Shown: one piece after another, positions 8,698 to 16,229 of the stretch | Layout of the letters: every line of letters starts with the position of its first letter | How positions within the stretch are numbered: position 1 is the first letter of the stretch | Assembly (NCBI RefSeq): GCF_017896165.1 | Contig: NZ_JAFCNB010000016.1 | Span: 118,493-182,492 of the forward strand | Source of the DNA: Microbispora oryzae | GTDB taxonomy: Bacteria > Actinomycetota > Actinomycetes > Streptosporangiales > Streptosporangiaceae | Reading direction: 5' to 3' | DNA: 64,000 nt | The notes under the pieces: generated by a model | Databases searched by the model: none | Told to the model about the DNA's origin: nothing | The model's input: the letters and a program-made list of their open reading frames with translations, nothing else | Translations under genes and position numbers: made by a program

Positions 8698-9090
8698 TCA
8701 GGTCAAAGTGCGGAGCCGGACAATGTAGCCAATGAACCGAAGCTGCTTGTCCGGATGCTCAGCCTGACCATCTGCCTGATCGACGGTCGTAACCACTCCT
8801 GTACCCGGAACCGGATACATCACCGATGACTCTCCGTCGGGCCTGTGGGAAAATCGGCAATGAACGGCGACGAACGACTCGACGAGAGCAGTGGTCTGAA
8901 ATCCGTCTCGGTCGGAGAAGTCATGGTGTTCCTGCCTCGCGTCGAGTTTGACCGAGCGCTGTTCGCCGAGAATCTCCGTCAGCCGTTCGGAGTCGGCGCT
9001 CTGCAACTCCCACGACACAGTAGACCCGACCCTGAACGGCTTACCGCAGCACTGCATCTGCCAGTCATCGACCCATACGACCATCTCCAC
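8698..9090 (-). CDS. Small hypothetical protein, DUF6578-like
   Basis: 130 residues beginning MEMVVWVDDWQMQCCGKPF. The start with a Trp-Val-Asp-Asp-Trp and Cys-Cys-Gly-x-Pro-Phe pattern fits the actinobacterial DUF6578 family, which has no assigned function. No signal peptide or membrane segment is seen. Its base composition is visibly less GC-rich than the flanking core genes, in keeping with acquisition by transfer. No partner gene overlaps it. Confidence 0.7.
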   Translation of the reverse strand: MEMVVWVDDWQMQCCGKPFRVGSTVSWELQSADSERLTEILGEQRSVKLDARQEHHDFSDRDGFQTTALVESFVAVHCRFSHRPDGESSVMYPVPGTGVVTTVDQADGQAEHPDKQLRFIGYIVRLRTLT

Positions 9091-9254
9091 TCTCCGATTT
9101 CAGCGCATACTATGCTGACCTGGCAAGAGCACGTGCACCTGAACCAGTGCAGAGCCAGTCGCCCGGCTTTCTGCGTGACGAACTGCGTGACAACGACGAC
9201 GGACAACCCTGGACGCCGGTAGAGAGCGTGTAACCGGTTCGAAGACCCGTTGCC

Positions 9255-9271
9255 CTTGCCTGATAAGCAAG
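9255..9271 (+). other. tRNA-Ile(GAT)-like anticodon arm fragment
   Basis: CTTGC-CTGATAA-GCAAG forms a perfect 5-bp stem with a 7-nt loop identical to the usual tRNA-Ile(GAU) anticodon loop. The flanks contain D-arm-like (GGTAGAGAGC) and TTCGAA pieces but in the wrong order and unpaired, so no complete tRNA can be folded. It could be a remnant of an integration site; chance is not excluded. Confidence 0.3.
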
Positions 9272-9275
9272 CGTG

Positions 9276-9758
9276 TCACGGCAGCGCGGGCCAGAATTGC
9301 AGGCGGTACGTCTCAAGTCCTTCGGGAGGCTGCTCGTCCGAGTAGCGCGCACCGGGACCAGGGCGGACATTCGCACGCACGAGCCAGTTCCGAGCTTGTT
9401 CGCGGAGGTCAATGAGTTTGCCGGAGGAATTACCGAAGGGTCCGACCATATGCAGCTTGCCGGAACTTGAATACAGCTCTACCGTCTCACCTCTGGCCCA
9501 CAAGACGTCATCGGCCGGCGGTTCCCCATCCCAGAGTTCCAGCGTGACCTCAATTCTGTGCCATTCATCCGCCTCACTGGTGATGATGCCGACGTTCGCC
9601 GTGGCGATGAACCAGTTGGTCACGTTCGCGCGGTCCGAGAGTTCCCAGAGGTCCTCGGCCCATTCCGGTACTCCCTTCGCTCCATCGAGGTCCATGACCA
9701 TAGCCTGTCGATACTCGACTGTGATCACGTCCGTGAGGCTGTCAACCAGGTGGGACAT
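9276..9758 (-). CDS. Hypothetical protein
   Basis: 160 residues from an ATG with AAGGA five nt upstream; a GTG 15 nt earlier lacks a ribosome site. It is acidic and Trp-rich (EWAEDLWELSD near residue 25) with alternating hydrophobic stretches typical of a small alpha/beta protein, and no membrane segment. I do not recognise a family. Low local GC compared with the core genes and its position beside an integrase relic suggest accessory origin. Immunity- or phage-defence-type proteins often look like this, but nothing in the sequence proves such a role. Confidence 0.6.
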   Translation of the reverse strand: MSHLVDSLTDVITVEYRQAMVMDLDGAKGVPEWAEDLWELSDRANVTNWFIATANVGIITSEADEWHRIEVTLELWDGEPPADDVLWARGETVELYSSSGKLHMVGPFGNSSGKLIDLREQARNWLVRANVRPGPGARYSDEQPPEGLETYRLQFWPALP

Positions 9759-9833
9759 CGCTGTCCTTAACACGAGAGGGGCAGGTTAGGCGCGAAAAGC
9801 GGAAGCCGGATTTGCGGGCATTACGAGTTCGAA

Positions 9834-10679
9834 TCATCCCGAGGGCTTGACCACGGTTGGGAGTCGCGATGTGGGAGTGGTGGTCTGGCGGCCGGTTCGG
9901 TAGCGGCCGGGGGTCGTTCCGATGATGTTGGTGAACGCCACGATGAAACTGCTCGGGTTGGCCCATCCGCAGGCGTAGGCGGTCTGGGTGGTGTCGTGGC
10001 CCTCGGCGAGGAGCACGAGTGCGTGGTAGACGCGTAGCTGCGTGCGCCATTCGTAGAAGGTCATCCCGAGTTCGTTGCGGAACAGCCGGCTGAGAGTGCG
10101 GGTGCCGGCTCCGATCCTCTTCCCGAGTTCGGCCAGTGAGGCGTTGTCCGCCGGGTTCTCATACAGCATCCGGGCGATTCCCTGCAGTCGGTCGTCCCGT
10201 GGCTCCGGCAGGTGAAGTGGCTGCTCGTGTGCTTCGCGTAGTTCGTCGACGAGGACGCGAAGGAGGCGATAGCGCGCGGCGCGGCTGTAGCCAGTGGCGG
10301 CGTCGTCGTAGTTGCGGGGGCCGGTCAGAGCGAGCAGGACCTCGCGGGCGAGGCCGGAGGTCAGGAACACGGCGGGTTGGTCCGGCAACAGCCGGGCGAG
10401 GGAGGGCGCGAGAAAGACGATCCGCATGTCGGTGTCGCCGTGGGCGCGGTGGTAGTGCGTGAACCCGGCGGGGGCCCAGGCGACCCGGTTGGCGGGAACG
10501 ACCGACGTGCCGCGCTCGGTGTGAACCGCCAGGACGCCACCGGCCGCGTACACCAGGTGTCCCCGTGCGTGTGACTGCACCTCGCTTGTCTCACCGGATG
10601 GCCAGAGGTGGCGCCCGCCGGACGGCCAGATATGCGACGTCACACCGGCGTTCAGGCGAGATTGGCGGCGAACAGGCAT
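9834..10679 (-). CDS. AraC-family transcriptional regulator
   Basis: 281 residues. The N-terminal ~150 residues form a cupin-like sensing domain (HARGHLVYAAGGVLAVHTERG). The C-terminal ~100 residues hold the two helix-turn-helix motifs of AraC proteins: first around NASLAELGKRIGAGTRTLSRLF, second around DTTQTAYACGWANPSSFIVAF, ending in the conserved Gly-x-x-Pro-x-x-Tyr/Arg. It is divergent from an alpha/beta hydrolase gene with about 118 bp between, and probably controls it. The direct repeat CATCG in the spacer (around 10677-10698) is a possible binding site. Confidence 0.92.
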   Translation of the reverse strand: MPVRRQSRLNAGVTSHIWPSGGRHLWPSGETSEVQSHARGHLVYAAGGVLAVHTERGTSVVPANRVAWAPAGFTHYHRAHGDTDMRIVFLAPSLARLLPDQPAVFLTSGLAREVLLALTGPRNYDDAATGYSRAARYRLLRVLVDELREAHEQPLHLPEPRDDRLQGIARMLYENPADNASLAELGKRIGAGTRTLSRLFRNELGMTFYEWRTQLRVYHALVLLAEGHDTTQTAYACGWANPSSFIVAFTNIIGTTPGRYRTGRQTTTPTSRLPTVVKPSG

Positions 10680-10797
10680 CGGTTGGCATCGTATCGGTAG
10701 GCCGCCACACCGTGATCCGGTGACACTTCATCCATGCGGAGTGGTCTTCGGCCGTGCGGAGCGCCCGGCCGAACCACAGGTCATCGAGGAGAGACGC

Positions 10798-11520
10798 ATG
10801 GCGACGTTCGTGCTCGTGCCCGGCGGTTGGAAGGGCTCCTGGTCGTTCGAGGCGGTGGTTCCGCTGCTTGAGCGTGCCGGTCATGCCGTGCACGCCCTGA
10901 CGCTGACCGGTCTGCGGCCGGACGACGACACCGCGACGGTCGCGACCGCCAACCTCGACACGCACGCCGACGACGTACTGCGGCTCCTGGATCGCGCCCA
11001 CATCACCGGCGCGACGCTGGTCGGCCACAGCTACGGCGGGATGGTGATCGCCGCCGCCGCCGATCGCGCCGGCGGCCGGATCTCCCGACTGGTGCATCTC
11101 GACGCCTACGTGCCGCGTGATGGCGAGTCGTGCTGGTCGTCGACGAACGACCGTTTCCGGGAGGTGTTCGCCGCCGGCGCTGCGACCACCGGCTACGCCG
11201 TCCGGCCGCCGGGCGGCGGCGATCCCCGCCGCCGCCCCCATCCCCTCGCCTCGTTCGTGCAGGCGATCCGGCTCACCGGCGCGCTCGCCCAGGTCCCCCG
11301 CCGGGAGTTCGTCTACTGCTCGGGCTGGGAAGACCGGACGCCGTTCGCCGGCCTCCGCACCCGGCTCCAAGCCGATCCCGAGTGGCGGGTCCACGACCTT
11401 CCAACCGGCCACGATGCGATGCACGAGGCCCCGGAGGCGGTCGCCGCACTCCTGCTCGGCGAATGCGTCGCGGACGAATCGTTGGACATATGCGGTGATG
11501 AGCGCAAAAGCAAGACGTGA
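10798..11520 (+). CDS. Alpha/beta hydrolase
   Basis: 240 residues from an ATG behind GAGGAGAG; the frame is open upstream but without such a site. Alpha/beta-hydrolase features are the oxyanion-hole strand FVLVPGGWKGSW at the N-terminus, the nucleophile elbow GHSYGG (Ser about residue 84) and a terminal GHDAMHEAPE with the catalytic His. It resembles the esterase/salicylate-esterase-like group that begins with a VLVPG-x-W signature. Cytosolic. Substrate unknown. Divergent AraC regulator suggests induction by a small molecule. Confidence 0.9.
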   Translation: MATFVLVPGGWKGSWSFEAVVPLLERAGHAVHALTLTGLRPDDDTATVATANLDTHADDVLRLLDRAHITGATLVGHSYGGMVIAAAADRAGGRISRLVHLDAYVPRDGESCWSSTNDRFREVFAAGAATTGYAVRPPGGGDPRRRPHPLASFVQAIRLTGALAQVPRREFVYCSGWEDRTPFAGLRTRLQADPEWRVHDLPTGHDAMHEAPEAVAALLLGECVADESLDICGDERKSKT

Positions 11521-11707
11521 AGGATATGGCGCACCACGTCAGCACATTGACGGGCGGACTTTTCGGGTGCGCTGAAGGTTATGGCAAAGGCCGTCGATCA
11601 CCGTCTGTGTCGGAGGTTGCGGGGGAAATCAAGGCAATACAGTGATGATCTGCACAGATGGTGACACCGGCTGCGAACGGTGCCACCGCGGCCGCCGGCC
11701 TCAAGCC

Positions 11708-13186
11708 CTAGCCATGCTCCGAGTTCGGCACTCGCGGCCGGGCTCGTCCGGCGGCGACGGCCGTTTCCGCCGGTGAGCTCGGCTGGTGCGGCCCGTCCGG
11801 CGTCGGCGCGGCGCCGCCCTGCGCGACGTCGCCGTGCCGGGAGGAGCGCGCCAGAAGCAGTGCCCGGGCGACGAGCTGCCTGACCAGCGCCAGCGCCGGA
11901 GGCGTCATCAGATAGAGGGCCACGGCGAGCCCGTACAGCAGGTAGACGTACTGTTCGGCGGACAGACGCTGAGGGTGGACGAACGGATACCACAGCGCAC
12001 TGAACTCCGGCGTGTAGAAGCACAGGGGATCGTAGAAGTAGGGGCTGTTCGTCCAGCACGCCTTGCTGGCGGGGCCGTCGCCGAAGACGGCCCCGTTCAG
12101 GCCGACCCATAGGGAGAGCCCGAGCGCCAGCAACGTGAGCGCGTTCGCCCGGATCGACGTGTCCGGCCGGTGCAGCCGGACCGCGAGCGCCAGGGACGCC
12201 GGGATCGAGGCGAACAGCAGATAGCGCGGTCCCCAGAAGATCTGCCCGCTCCACGACCAGTAGTGGGAGTAGAGGAGCACCAGCCCGGCGACGAACGCGA
12301 TCCACAGGCCGTAAAGCCCCACCAGGTCGACAGTGGTGCGCTCGGAAAGGGCCCGCAAATGGCGTCGTACGGGCAGGAACAGACTCGGCGCGAAGAACAG
12401 CAGTCCCTTGCCGAACGACAAGATCAACGACAGGAGGCCGAAGAAGATCGGATAGCTGAATCCGGGCAGGCCGGAGTACGGCATGACCGTCCGGGGGCCC
12501 TGGTTGTCGCCATATCCGATGTTGAGGGGACTGCCCCTGCGTATCCAGTTCTCCAGCAGGATGACCGCCACGGCGGCCAGAGGAGCCCAGGCCAGGCGCA
12601 GGCGTCGCGTGTCCCAGACGCGCCGGGCGGTCAGCAGCGCCATGGCGACCAGGGTCGCCGGAGCGTTCGCGACGCCGAGCACGATCGGGGTCCATCCGCG
12701 ACGCCGGACGACGAGGAGGACTGTGCCGACGCCGACCAGCATGGCGGAGAACACCTCGCCGTAATAGAAGAGCAGGTGGTTCGCGAACATCGAGGCGAAG
12801 GTCAGCAGCAGCAGGAAACAGCGCAGCAGCCGGCGTGGCAGGTGATCGCGCAGCAGGCGGTAGAAGACGAGCAGGCCGATCGCGAAAAGCAGCGCGTTGT
12901 ACCGCTCGCACCACCATTCGGGTGTGCGGTAGAGCTTTCCCAGCAGCCAGAGTGGCGCCGAGAACAACGGGCCGATCAGCGAATACTTGTCCTGGCTCAC
13001 CTCGCCCGACATCATCAGCTGCCAGAGCTGTACGTATCGGTAACCGCCGTCACCCCACAGGAGTGAGTGCGGCAACAGGACGATGATGCCGGCGAGCCCT
13101 CCGATGATCAGGGCGAACTCGGCCAGCGCGATCACTTTGGAGTCGCCGTCGTCCACGTGGCCGGAATCGTTTATGGCATTCGGCAC
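11708..13186 (-). CDS. Polytopic membrane protein, GT-C glycosyltransferase-like
   Basis: 492 residues with roughly ten hydrophobic segments and a cytoplasmic Pro/Ala-rich tail from about residue 440. An early extracytoplasmic loop contains acidic and aromatic residues (WGDGGYRYVQLWQLM), in the place where GT-C polyprenyl-phosphate-sugar transferases hold their catalytic Asp, and a YYGEVF motif lies in the next loop. The overall plan fits that superfamily, acting on lipid-linked sugars at the membrane, but no named family can be assigned. It stands alone, with 250 bp of non-coding DNA upstream. Confidence 0.7.
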   Translation of the reverse strand: MPNAINDSGHVDDGDSKVIALAEFALIIGGLAGIIVLLPHSLLWGDGGYRYVQLWQLMMSGEVSQDKYSLIGPLFSAPLWLLGKLYRTPEWWCERYNALLFAIGLLVFYRLLRDHLPRRLLRCFLLLLTFASMFANHLLFYYGEVFSAMLVGVGTVLLVVRRRGWTPIVLGVANAPATLVAMALLTARRVWDTRRLRLAWAPLAAVAVILLENWIRRGSPLNIGYGDNQGPRTVMPYSGLPGFSYPIFFGLLSLILSFGKGLLFFAPSLFLPVRRHLRALSERTTVDLVGLYGLWIAFVAGLVLLYSHYWSWSGQIFWGPRYLLFASIPASLALAVRLHRPDTSIRANALTLLALGLSLWVGLNGAVFGDGPASKACWTNSPYFYDPLCFYTPEFSALWYPFVHPQRLSAEQYVYLLYGLAVALYLMTPPALALVRQLVARALLLARSSRHGDVAQGGAAPTPDGPHQPSSPAETAVAAGRARPRVPNSEHG

Positions 13187-13433
13187 GTTCCGTTCCCTTC
13201 ATCCCCTCGGCGACGGACCGCAGTACGTACGGTCGCCGACGTGATCGAGGATGAGTGACCGGAGGGGTCTTCATGGGGAGCGGCGGGCAAAGTGTCGTTC
13301 AGGGTTTAGCTCGCCGCCATTTGGGCCCAATGCCGTAAATCGCGCTAGCCGGACTGTCGTCTGAACCCGTGTATTCATGTTCCGGGAGAAAGGCGCAGGC
13401 GGTAAGCGGCGTGCGCCGTCCTCATTCGCGCGG

Positions 13434-13931
13434 TCACGCGATCACCTTGGTCAGGAAGGCGCGCAGGTTGGCCCGGGTGCGGGCGGCCTTCTCCTCCGGG
13501 GTGAGGGACTCGTCGACCACCTGGCCCCCTGCGGCCTGCTTCTTTCCTCGTGCGTAGAGCGAGCAGGCCAGGTCGATACACAGGTAGTGTCCCACCGAGT
13601 TGCCCTGACGGCCGTTCTCGCCCGTGCGGCGGGCGGTCATCAGTGCGACACCCCCGCTCGTGTGGGTGGTGAGGCACAGTGAGCACATGCTGCGCGAGGT
13701 GAAGCCCCGCGACGCGCCGGACGTCACCCGCAGCGCGATGCCGACCAGTGGGCCGTCGTGTTCGGCGATCAGGTAGGCGCGCTCCGGTGCGCCCGGATCT
13801 CGCCATCCCAGGAAGTCGAGGTCTTCCCACGGAAGGTCGGCGAGGTCTCTGGGAAGGTTGACCCGCTTGGCCTCTCCCCGGGAGCAGTTGACGAACGATG
13901 TGCGGATGTCGTGTTCGGTGACCGGTCTCAT
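13434..13931 (-). CDS. FBP-domain (EF-G-binding) zinc-finger protein
   Basis: 165 residues. The C-terminal half contains a treble-clef zinc finger with CSLC and, about 40 residues on, CIDLAC, as in FBP/FusB-type proteins that bind elongation factor G and can release fusidic-acid-stalled ribosomes. The actinobacterial members lack proof of resistance activity. The N-terminal half is a small alpha/beta module. It is divergent from the TetR gene across 75 bp, so it is the likely target of that regulator. Confidence 0.85.
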   Translation of the reverse strand: MRPVTEHDIRTSFVNCSRGEAKRVNLPRDLADLPWEDLDFLGWRDPGAPERAYLIAEHDGPLVGIALRVTSGASRGFTSRSMCSLCLTTHTSGGVALMTARRTGENGRQGNSVGHYLCIDLACSLYARGKKQAAGGQVVDESLTPEEKAARTRANLRAFLTKVIA

Positions 13932-13951
13932 GACCAGGGAGGTTAGCTCTC

Positions 13952-13966
13952 CCTAGAGGTACTAGG
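13952..13966. promoter_or_regulatory. Candidate TetR operator
   Basis: CCTAG-AGGTA-CTAGG, a perfect 5-bp inverted repeat with 5-bp centre, lies in the short gap between the divergent FBP-domain and TetR genes. TetR proteins often bind such palindromes and repress both flanking genes. Binding is inferred from position only. Confidence 0.45.
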
Positions 13967-14006
13967 CAAACGATTAAAGCCTGTAAGCATGCGGGAAGGA
14001 CGGCGG

Positions 14007-14576
14007 ATGGTACGTGCGGGAGTGACCGTCGAACGCCTGGTCGAGGCGGCGGCGACTCTGGCCGATGAGATCGGGTTTCACAACGTGACCGTCTCGGCGC
14101 TCGCGCGCGTGTTCGGCGTCAGGCCGGCGGCCCTCTACGCGCACATCAGGGACGCGGAGGAGTTGCGGCTCAGGGTGGCGGCGCTGGCCCTGACGGAGCT
14201 CGCCGACAGGGCGGCCGCCGCCCTGGCCGGGCGTGCGGGCAAGGAGGCGCTGGTGGCCTTCGCGAGCGTCTACCGCGACTACGCGAAGGAGCATCCGGGG
14301 AGGTACGCCGCAATGCAGGTCGAGATCGACCCGCGGAGCCCGGCGGGACTGGCGGCGATCCGGCACGCGGAGCTGACCCGGGCCATCCTGCGTGGATACG
14401 AGCTTCCCGAGCCCGCCCAGACGGACGCGGTGCGGATGCTGCACAGCACCTTCCACGGGTACGTGAGCCTGGAACGGGCGGGCGGCTTCCGTCATCACCC
14501 GCGGGCGGTGGACGCCTCGTGGTCAAGAACCCTCGACGTCCTCGACGCCGCCCTCAAGAACTGGCCGCCGGCGTGA
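14007..14576 (+). CDS. TetR/AcrR-family regulator with WHG-type C-terminal domain
   Basis: 189 residues from the ATG at 14007, which has GGAAGGA six nt upstream; an in-frame ATG 18 nt earlier lacks one. N-terminal helix-turn-helix is clear (VTVSALARVFGVRPAALYAHIRD). The C-terminal domain contains the conserved FHGYVSLE pattern of the TetR_C_33/WHG group. It probably represses itself and the divergent FBP-domain gene through the palindrome between them. Ligand unknown. Confidence 0.9.
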   Translation: MVRAGVTVERLVEAAATLADEIGFHNVTVSALARVFGVRPAALYAHIRDAEELRLRVAALALTELADRAAAALAGRAGKEALVAFASVYRDYAKEHPGRYAAMQVEIDPRSPAGLAAIRHAELTRAILRGYELPEPAQTDAVRMLHSTFHGYVSLERAGGFRHHPRAVDASWSRTLDVLDAALKNWPPA

Positions 14577-14603
14577 CGGCCGCGACGGAGCACGCCCCGC
14601 GCC

Positions 14604-14816
14604 TCATCGTGGCGGCCTGCTCTCACCCGCTGCGACCATCCTCTGTATCGCTTGCCGAGTCACTCCCAGCTCGCGGGCGAGGTCGGCTTGGTCAATGTCA
14701 ACCCCCCATTGTCGCCGCTTTCCCCGGCGGGCTCGGCGAGATGGGGCAGGCCATGGTCCGGCTGCCGCCGGCCTGTCCGTCCGCGGGCGCGGCCGCGACC
14801 GCGGACGGACCGCCGG
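14604..14816 (-). pseudogene. Headless helix-turn-helix fragment
   Basis: Reading the minus strand, an open stretch of about 70 codons between two stops encodes a good helix-turn-helix near its end (DQADLARELGVTRQAIQRM) followed by a short tail and TGA. No ATG, GTG or TTG in frame gives a sensible start, so it appears to be the C-terminal remnant of a DNA-binding protein. It lies wedged between the TetR gene and the monooxygenase-like gene. Confidence 0.4.
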
Positions 14817-15125
14817 TCAGGCCAGGTCGACGGTGACCTCGTGGTGGACGACCCGATCGTCCCAGCGGGTCAGGGCGAGGCGCGCGCCTTCCTCGACGAC
14901 GGCCCGCTCCGGGTCCTCGCCGGCGAACGCCCGGATGGCGTCCATGCCGGTGAAGTAGGTGATCGAGGTGAACATCACCTCGTCACCGTCCGGCCGCCGG
15001 AGCAGGCGCGCGCCGGCGAATCCGGGCACATGCCGCAGGTGCTCGGCCACCTCCGATTCGTAATGACGCCGGTAGTCGTCGGCCTTCGCCGCCTCCGCCC
15101 ATCCTCGCCACACTCGCGCGATCAA
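14817..15125 (-). CDS. Antibiotic biosynthesis monooxygenase (ABM)-like protein
   Basis: 102 residues if it begins at the TTG overlapping the upstream stop (TTGA); GGAGGAAGAGG lies about 10 nt upstream. An in-frame ATG 24 nt earlier would give 110 residues. The ferredoxin-like ABM pattern is seen: IARVWRGW at the start, Y-E-S-E-V-x-x-H-L, PGFAGARLLRR and ITYFTGMDAIRAFAGED. Small dimeric ABM proteins act as cofactor-less oxygenases or simply dimeric stress proteins. It is coupled to the SDR-type reductase gene upstream, implying a shared process. Confidence 0.85.
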   Translation of the reverse strand: MIARVWRGWAEAAKADDYRRHYESEVAEHLRHVPGFAGARLLRRPDGDEVMFTSITYFTGMDAIRAFAGEDPERAVVEEGARLALTRWDDRVVHHEVTVDLA

Positions 15126-16144
15126 CGCAGCCGCACCTCTTCCTCCCATTCGGCCAGAATCCGGGCCTCTTTGTCTGGATCCATCCCGCTGCGGGCCTGC
15201 CGGTTGCCGAAGCTGCGGCGTTCCTCGGGCACGCCCTTGAGCCAGTCCCACGTGTCGCGGACCGTCTCCGCGAGCGGGCGACAGGTGAGGCCGGCCGCGA
15301 CCGCCCGGGCCGACGAGGTGGCCCACAGCGTCCGCCCGGTGGCGGCCGTCGTCCAGAGCGGCAGCTCGGTCCACTCCTCGGCGCCGCGCTCGACCAGGAA
15401 GGAGTCGTCCACCCAGACGAGCTCGGCCCCGGACCCGGTGGCGGCGACGCACTCCTCCAGCAGGCTCCCGAACGTGGCCCGGCCCGGCACGCCTCCGGTC
15501 AGGAAGCGGCCGCCCGCGCCCCGCGCCACCTGGTCGAGCGTGAACGCCGCGATGTCGCGGGCGTCGATGAGCTGGATCGGCAGGTCAGGGTCGCCCGGGG
15601 CGAGGACCCGGCCGCCACGTGCGATCCGGGTGAGCCACCAGGGCAACCGGCCGACGTTCTCGTGCGGCCCCAGGATCAGGCCCGGCTGCACGACCAGCGC
15701 CGTCCCCTCGAAGTGCTGCTCGACCGCGCGCTCGCAGCCCGCCTTGAGCACGCCGTAGTCGCCGAAACCGGCGTCGCCGTCGGGCGGGCACGGCCACAGC
15801 GGTGAGCTCTCGTCGACGCCCGCCGTGCCCGGCCAGCCGGCGATGGCCGAGACGCTGGAGATGAAGGTGTAGTGCGGGCTGTGCCCGGACAGCGCCCGTA
15901 CCGACTCCAGGACGATCGACGGGGTGAAGCCGCAGACGTCGACGACGGCGTCCCACCGCCTGCCGTCCGCCAGCCGCGCCAGGTCCGCGGCGGCCTCCCG
16001 GTCGCCGCGCACGGCCTCCACACCCGGTACGTCGGCCCCGCTCACCCCCCGGTTGAACGTCGTGACCTCGTGGCCCCGGCGCAGGGCCTCTTCCGCGATG
16101 GCCCGGCCGAGGAACACGGATCCACCGATGATGAGCAACTTCAT
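15122..16144 (-). CDS. NAD-dependent epimerase/reductase (extended SDR)
   Basis: 340 residues. N-terminal nucleotide-binding motif is GGSVFLGRAI, the G-G-x-x-F-L-G variant found in a subgroup of SDR reductases/epimerases, followed by FNRG for the cofactor ribose. A Tyr-x-x-x-Lys pair (YGVLKAGCE) is at about residue 133 and the SSVSA segment supplies the Ser. Cytosolic; sugar-nucleotide or secondary-metabolite substrate cannot be decided. The stop overlaps the start of the ABM-like gene, so the two form an operon. Confidence 0.88.
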   Translation of the reverse strand: MKLLIIGGSVFLGRAIAEEALRRGHEVTTFNRGVSGADVPGVEAVRGDREAAADLARLADGRRWDAVVDVCGFTPSIVLESVRALSGHSPHYTFISSVSAIAGWPGTAGVDESSPLWPCPPDGDAGFGDYGVLKAGCERAVEQHFEGTALVVQPGLILGPHENVGRLPWWLTRIARGGRVLAPGDPDLPIQLIDARDIAAFTLDQVARGAGGRFLTGGVPGRATFGSLLEECVAATGSGAELVWVDDSFLVERGAEEWTELPLWTTAATGRTLWATSSARAVAAGLTCRPLAETVRDTWDWLKGVPEERRSFGNRQARSGMDPDKEARILAEWEEEVRLR

Positions 16145-16229
16145 GACGCCATCCTGGCGGGGCGTTCCGCCCTGCCAACGGCGGTTCACGCTCGGCGTAC
16201 GGGATCCGCCGTGAGCGGAAGCCGGGGCC

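Noticed and set aside
9202..9280. Complete tRNA-Ile gene
   Set aside because: Only the anticodon arm folds; the acceptor, D and T arms cannot be paired.
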